Shown piece by piece: positions 55,888 to 60,000 of a stretch of DNA of 60,000 nt (position 1 is the first letter of the stretch; every line of letters begins with the position of its first letter). The notes beneath the pieces are model-generated. The model had not been told where the DNA came from, made no database searches, and saw only the letters and a program-made list of their open reading frames with translations. The DNA is from Nematostella vectensis (lineage: Eukaryota; Cnidaria; Anthozoa; Actiniaria; Edwardsiidae). The position numbers were made by a program, and so were the translations under genes. The DNA lies in NCBI RefSeq assembly GCF_932526225.1, contig NC_064042.1, positions 9,088,540 through 9,148,539 of the forward strand. The letters are read 5' to 3'.

Positions 55888-56775
55888 TCATCTCCTCTCT
55901 TTGTTTCTTTGGACACGCCCATGTGACACATGAATTATTGCCTGCCTCTCCGCCTCAGCGACGGGTGGTTCCCAGGGTACAATAGGCTGCACCCCTCCCA
56001 TGCTATCCAAGACTCCAATCGGGCCATGAATGTCATGTGCCTTTAACTCTTGAGTATTATCACAAACCATGGCCAACTTGGGATGTCGGAAGATTATTGA
56101 GTATAAAAACTGCACAAAACTAGCCCGTGTTGCACAATTGAAAATCAATAATATCACATCAATATGACTAAGGATACTTGGCCGTTTGATTTTCATTGCC
56201 AGTACAGCGGTATCGTATAAGAACAGCGCCAAGTTCCGCGACAGATAAGCCCATAGTGTGGCTATGTAGAGCAGGTACAATAGGTAAGCGTACATCCGGT
56301 CCACGGGAAACGCAAGTTCAATGGAGCGCTGCACCGTTTTCTTGTGAATAAATCTTAGCGCACAGCACAAGATGGCAAGTGATGAAATCTCAAGCAATAG
56401 ACATAAACCCAGCACAACATGACCACTGCGAAAATCCAACGAGTATACGGAGAGAGCAGTCACTATTATCATGGCAACCCAAAACCAGAAACACGCCAAA
56501 CGCGGTAGAACGGACAAGAATCGAATCACAAAGAAACGGCTCCATGTGAAAATAGTCAAAATGGCGAGAATTGTGCTGGACATTTCGAGAAGCGTTCCAC
56601 CAAGGTCAATATCGTCTTGTACATCTTGAGAAAAGATCTCTCTTTCGCAGTTATCGATAGTTCGATTTTTGTCGATGCACACTAGCGAAGGGATGAGAAA
56701 TAAGAGTGTTAGGCTTATTCTACTCATGAATAGCAACGCAAATAATACACCGAGTGATAAAAGTACTGCCGCCAT
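55888..56775 (-). CDS. Multi-pass membrane protein of unknown family, paralog of the adjacent plus-strand gene
   Basis: A single open exon, 295 residues from ATG 56775 (MAAVLLSLGVLFALLF) to the stop at 55888. An upstream TTG-initiated extension was not used, since the ATG start aligns with the paralog. Hydrophobic segments lie at about 2-20, 68-90, 100-120, 127-150, 170-205 and 215-235. The loop after the first segment has two Cys and a sequon (CIDKNRTIDNC), so it is probably lumenal or extracellular. Diagnostic stretches are AYLSRNLALFLYDTAVLAM and LIFNCATRASFVQFLYSIIF. The tail is polar with GGVQPIVPWEPP and a basic end. I do not recognise the family. It shares a 162-bp start region with its neighbour, so co-expression is likely. 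Confidence 0.85.
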   Translation of the reverse strand: MAAVLLSLGVLFALLFMSRISLTLLFLIPSLVCIDKNRTIDNCEREIFSQDVQDDIDLGGTLLEMSSTILAILTIFTWSRFFVIRFLSVLPRLACFWFWVAMIIVTALSVYSLDFRSGHVVLGLCLLLEISSLAILCCALRFIHKKTVQRSIELAFPVDRMYAYLLYLLYIATLWAYLSRNLALFLYDTAVLAMKIKRPSILSHIDVILLIFNCATRASFVQFLYSIIFRHPKLAMVCDNTQELKAHDIHGPIGVLDSMGGVQPIVPWEPPVAEAERQAIIHVSHGRVQRNKERR

Positions 56776-56937
56776 GACGAGTTGACGACTACAGCTGTAC
56801 ACATAACATTGTCTACACAAGTAACAATAAATACTTCACGTCATAGACATTCGAAACCATCACATGATTTCTCGGAATTCCCACTTTCCTAGTCGTCACG
56901 CCGTCACGCAACACGAAGTTCCACCGAGCAAGCAAGG
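56776..56937. promoter_or_regulatory. Bidirectional promoter region of the membrane-protein pair
   Basis: Only 162 bp separate the two ATGs, so both 5' UTRs and both core promoters must fit here (unless further upstream non-coding exons exist). GTCGTCACG and CCGTCACGC half-CRE-like sites lie at about 56892-56909. No TATA box is evident. Confidence 0.6.
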
Positions 56938-58304
56938 ATGATTAGAGTTCTCGGTATCTTCCAGCTCTTTTTGGTGATAGTCAGAATTATACTTGATGTT
57001 CTAAACTACGTTCCAGCAGGAAAATGTGTGTATCACTCTCTGCCAGTTGAAAAATGCGGCCATACGAATCTGCTTCCTCCAAAACTGAGCGCAAACCTGA
57101 ACACCTATGGTGCAATCTTGGAGGCCGTGAACACTTTCGCTTTACTCTTGGTGATATTGCGATGGAAGTTATTCCACGGCAAGAACTTTTTCTGTGCTAT
57201 ATTACGCATTGGACATTTCTGGGTGTGGTTCTTACTGTGTTTTACGTACATCATTTCTGTGCTCTATGTGGACTTGATAGAAACAAAGACAGACCAGAAT
57301 GTTCGATTATCCGCTCTTGGAATCGGACTCATATTTGAAACTTTTCTTCTCACATTTTTTGCCTCGGCTATTAATTTCATCGCACGAGAGACCTATCTCC
57401 GCTGGGTAGAAAGCAGGTTTCCTTGTCAAGACAAGTGGCAGCGGTTGTTCTGTGCGCTGTATCGACTGGTTCTTGTGTCCTATTTAGCGCGTAATCTTGG
57501 CATGTTTCTGTACGACACGGCCTTGGTGGCGTTAAGTATCTCGGTGGTCAAAGGCCAACACATCGATGGGAAGAATGGCTGGGACAGCCTATTGCTTGTG
57601 CTTAACGTTGCCTTTCGAGGAAGCTTCGTCAAATTTTTCTTTGCGAAGATCTTCCAAGGCCAACATCTACCACAGGTAAGTTAGGTGAGGGGGGGGGGGG
57701 TGAGGGGAGGGGAGGGGAGGGGGAGGAGAGGGGAGAGGGGAGGAGAGGGGAGGGGAGGGGAGGAGAGGGGAGGGGAGGAGAGGGGAGGGGGGAAGGGGAG
57801 GGGAGGTAGCGGGAGCTTGGTCTGTCTAGTTGTCTGAATGAAAGTAGTGCCAGTCCTCACCATAAATGCGTGACTGTCACTCATGGTTACACCCTTCTTT
57901 AGAGTAGAAGGCCTCCTCGTCAGCGAAATCTATTGAGTGTAACGCGTTTAGACGGGGCGTTTAATCGGGGAGGCGCTTTTCGAGCAATTACGGTATTCAA
58001 AGCGGAGCGTTTTAGAGCTTCAAAAATGTTATCGTCTTGGGTAACACCATACTAACTGGATCGTTCCTTATCCATCATCTTTGCCTGTCCACGGACGGAG
58101 TTCAGGAGACAAAGTAGGTGGAAGGGGATTCGTACTCGGCTATATGTAGTATTTTATGGATGACTGTCTCACTTTCAGGTGTGTGAAAACGTCCTGGAGC
58201 AAGAGTATCATCACACAAAACGATCAGCAGAATACAGGGTCATAGATGCCACCCGGGAGCCTTCCATAATCAACGCTAATGCTATATACTACGGGGGGCT
58301 CTGA
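56938..58304 (+). CDS. Multi-pass membrane protein of unknown family, two coding exons
   Basis: Exon 1 is 56938-57675, ending HLPQ|GTAAGT in phase 0. Exon 2 is 58179-58304, after TTTCAG, and encodes 41 residues ending NANAIYYGGL. The total is 287 residues. Hydrophobic segments lie at about 4-22, 52-72, 85-110, 122-146, 168-200 and 212-232. The first loop has a Cys pair (AGKCVYHSLPVEKCGHTN). It matches the minus-strand neighbour in order and motif: FWVWFLLCFTYIISVLYVDL against FWFWVAMII..., SYLARNLGMFLYDTALVAL against AYLSRNLALFLYDTAVLAM, and LVLNVAFRGSFVKFFF against LIFNCATRASFVQFLY. No family is recognised; a transporter- or tetraspan-like role is only a guess and is not claimed. The intron holds a G-rich repeat, and the last codons are repeated after the stop. 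Confidence 0.87.
57684..57806. repeat. GGGGA-rich purine tract in the intron of the plus-strand membrane gene
   Basis: About 120 bp of GAGGGGAGGGGAGG-type sequence, with G only on the transcribed sense strand, beginning nine bases after the exon 1 donor. Such a tract can form G-quadruplexes in RNA or on the non-template strand. Confidence 0.9.
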
Positions 58305-58660
58305 GACGAATATACTGCCAGATGGCTTATCCCATCACCAACGCTAAAGCCATGAACTACGGGGGACTCTGAGACGTGCACACGTCCAGATGGCTTATCC
58401 CATAATCAATGCTAATGCAATGTACTACGGGGGACTCTGAGACGTGCACACATCCAGATGGCATACCCCATAACCAACGCTTAAGCCATGTAATACGGGG
58501 GACCTCTGACACGAATACCAACTCAATCAAACTGAACATTCGTGACACAGGACAACCTAGATTACCCTCCCAACAACGCCAAAGCTATGTACTGTTGGGG
58601 ATTCTGAGACATACACCGCCTGTAATACGCCATGTAATACGGGGGACCTCTGACACGAAA
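58266..58660. repeat. 68-bp tandem repeat starting in the last codons of the membrane-protein gene
   Basis: Units begin at 58266, 58334, 58402 and 58470 with ATAATCAACGCTAATGC-like sequence, then ACTACGGGGGACTCTGAGAC and CCAGATGGCTTATCCC. Diverged partial copies follow to about 58660. Unit 1 holds the true last 12 codons and the stop. Later units contain matching NAxAxxYGGL-stop remnants in the 3' UTR. Confidence 0.95.
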
Positions 58661-58984
58661 ACACTAATGCCATGTTGTAATGTAATTATTTTCTGCTGTT
58701 GTCTTTTATTATTATTTTTCGTCCTTTGCAAAAAACTTCAAAGTACTACTAGCTATCAATTTTTCCACCCTAGTGTTGCTGCAAGTTATTGTGCAATAAA
58801 AGTTATACTTTCAAAAATTCCGATTTCAGAGTCACTTAACTTACTCTGGAAAGACTTTTTATTTACTTTTTACCCGAAAAGGGGGTAGGTAAAGCTACTT
58901 TCGGCCTCGGAAAACAGGGTACACTTCACTCTATGTACACACAAAGTTTCTTGATTATCCAGAGATCGGACGTGTCCAATCGGC
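58661..58984. other. 3' flank of the membrane-protein gene
   Basis: AT-rich stretch with CAATAAAAG at about 58793, a possible poly(A) signal on the plus strand for the membrane-protein gene. No coding region recognised. Confidence 0.45.
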
Positions 58985-59535
58985 CGTGACAGGAGTCTAT
59001 CCAGACATAGCACGTGAACAGATAGATATATAACGTGTTCATCTAGACGCGGCGCGAGTCCATCTAGAGACAGCACGTGATCAGCTAGAGATATAACGTG
59101 TTCATCTAAACGAGGCACGAGTCCATCTAGACATATCACGTAATCAGCTATAGATATAACGTGTTCATCTAGACGAGGCACGAGTCCATCTAGACATATC
59201 ACGTGATCAGCTATAGATTTGACGTGTTTAACTAGACGCGGCGCGAGTCCATCTAGAGACAGCACGTGATCAGCTAGAGATATAACGTGTTCATCTAGAC
59301 GAGGCACGAGTCCATCTAGACATATCACGTGATCAGCTATAGATATAACGTGTTCATCTAGACGAGGCACGAGCCCATCTAGACATATCACGTGATCAGC
59401 TATAGATTTGACGTGTTTAACTAGACGCGGCGCGAATCCATCTAGAGACAGCACGTGATCAGCTAGAGATATGACGTGTTCAAATAGACTCCGCACGAGT
59501 CCGTCTAGACAAAGCACGTGGTCATTTACAGGGTT
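58985..59535. repeat. 60-bp minisatellite with a three-unit higher-order repeat
   Basis: About nine units of the type CACGTGATCAGCTA + GATATAACGTGTTCATCTAG + ACGAGGCACGAGTCCATCTA. Unit variants recur every third unit (about 180 bp), for example the GATTTGACGTGTTTAACTAG form at 59215 and 59404. The minus strand is open for 227 codons (DHVICLDGLVPRLDEH repeats). It has no ATG and an in-frame stop just upstream, so no CDS is called. Most units carry a CACGTG E-box. Confidence 0.94.
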
Positions 59536-59602
59536 GCACGCGTCGGGCAACACGTATCATGTGTAGACGTATCATGTGTCGAAACTTTAGCTGAACCGCA
59601 AG

Positions 59603-59770
59603 CTAGTTGTCGACCTTCTTATATCTCTTGCTGAACCGATGCGTCAGCGGGGACGTCAGTTTGGGTTCCTTGGTCTTGTAGTGTTCGTTAAAGTCGAGAC
59701 GGAAGCTGAGAAACCGGAGACTGACATCTTGATGGCTCGTCAACATCATCAGGAACTTCTGGACCATGTC
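59603..59770 (-). CDS. Probable terminal exon of a gene that continues beyond the right edge
   Basis: After the acceptor GTTGTAG the minus strand is open for 55 codons to TAG (59605-59603). It reads [19 protein letters not shown] and then [18 protein letters not shown], with a basic end ([10 protein letters not shown]). G+C content and codon use look coding, in contrast to the flanks. Phase 0 is assumed; another frame stays open for about 37 codons, so the phase is not proven. I do not recognise the protein. The 60-bp minisatellite would then lie in or near its 3' UTR. Confidence 0.5.
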   Translation of the reverse strand, partial: DMVQKFLMMLTSHQDVSLRFLSFRLDFNEHYKTKEPKLTSPLTHRFSKRYKKVDN

Positions 59771-60000
59771 CTACAACACCAAACAGGCACGGGAGTGATA
59801 TTATAAGAAACGTGGCCTTAGCTAGGTAATATTTCGTGGAGACAGACCTCAGTCCCTTGTATTTGTTATAAGAAGATTGGGGGAGAGAGGAGGGGGAGGC
59901 AGATGCGTTTGTCCTCGTAACTACGGAATGTGACCAGCGCAGGTGTAAGCGGAGAGCTGGCTTGAATTATGCTTATTCAAAGTAAAGAGAGGTAAACATC
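59771..60000. other. Right-edge sequence, probably intron of the gene ending at 59603
   Basis: Contains GGGGGAGAGAGGAGGGGGAG. No exon recognised in the 230 bases available. Confidence 0.35.

Noticed and set aside
56776-56820. N-terminal extension of the minus-strand membrane protein to 56820
   Set aside because: It would start at TTG; the ATG at 56775 begins the first hydrophobic segment exactly as in the paralog.
58870-59553. 227-codon minus-strand frame of 20-residue repeats
   Set aside because: It has no ATG, an in-frame stop just upstream, and is explained by a 60-bp minisatellite.

Overview
The window looks like nuclear DNA of an animal, most likely a cnidarian such as the anthozoan Nematostella. 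The genes are split into many short exons with GT-AG introns. Their products are metazoan (FERM-RhoGEF, Integrator subunit 4). There is an internal-promoter tRNA-Lys(CTT) with a T-run terminator. The non-coding DNA is AT-rich and packed with minisatellites, inverted-repeat elements and one decayed DIRS-like retroelement. The species is an inference; no search was possible.

Layout from left to right. At 0.5-0.75 kb is a first exon on the minus strand that ends inside a kinase-type glycine loop; the gene leaves the window at the left edge. At 2.9-3.8 kb is an unrecognised plus-strand coiled-coil coding exon. At 4.2 kb is a tRNA-Lys on the minus strand. From 6.8 to 30.6 kb a FARP-type gene (FERM, DH, PH, PH) lies on the minus strand. 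I reconstructed it as 34 coding exons with consistent splice phases, giving about 1253 residues. From 32.9 to 49.5 kb, also on the minus strand, is INTS4 (Integrator complex subunit 4), 13 coding exons and about 982 residues. From 49.7 to 53.2 kb a broken RT/RNase H retroelement of DIRS type sits just upstream of the INTS4 promoter. From 53.7 to 55.5 kb there are only small repeats and inverted-repeat elements. From 55.9 to 58.3 kb two related multi-pass membrane protein genes stand head to head, 162 bp between their ATGs. The right edge holds a 60-bp minisatellite and a probable terminal exon of a minus-strand gene that continues beyond the window.

The genes do not form a single pathway. FARP proteins act at the membrane on Rho-family GTPases; INTS4 acts in the nucleus in snRNA 3'-end processing and transcription attenuation. 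The membrane-protein pair is the best candidate for co-regulated genes, because both start from one short intergenic region and are clearly paralogous.

The most unusual features are these: the divergent membrane-protein pair; a CxxC-x20-CxxC exon between the two PH domains of FARP; tandem copies of stop-codon-containing gene ends at INTS4 and at the plus-strand membrane gene; and a 2.4-kb inverted array of about 155-bp repeats around a decayed ORF in the last INTS4 intron. All gene models come from reading exons and splice sites by eye and need transcript support.
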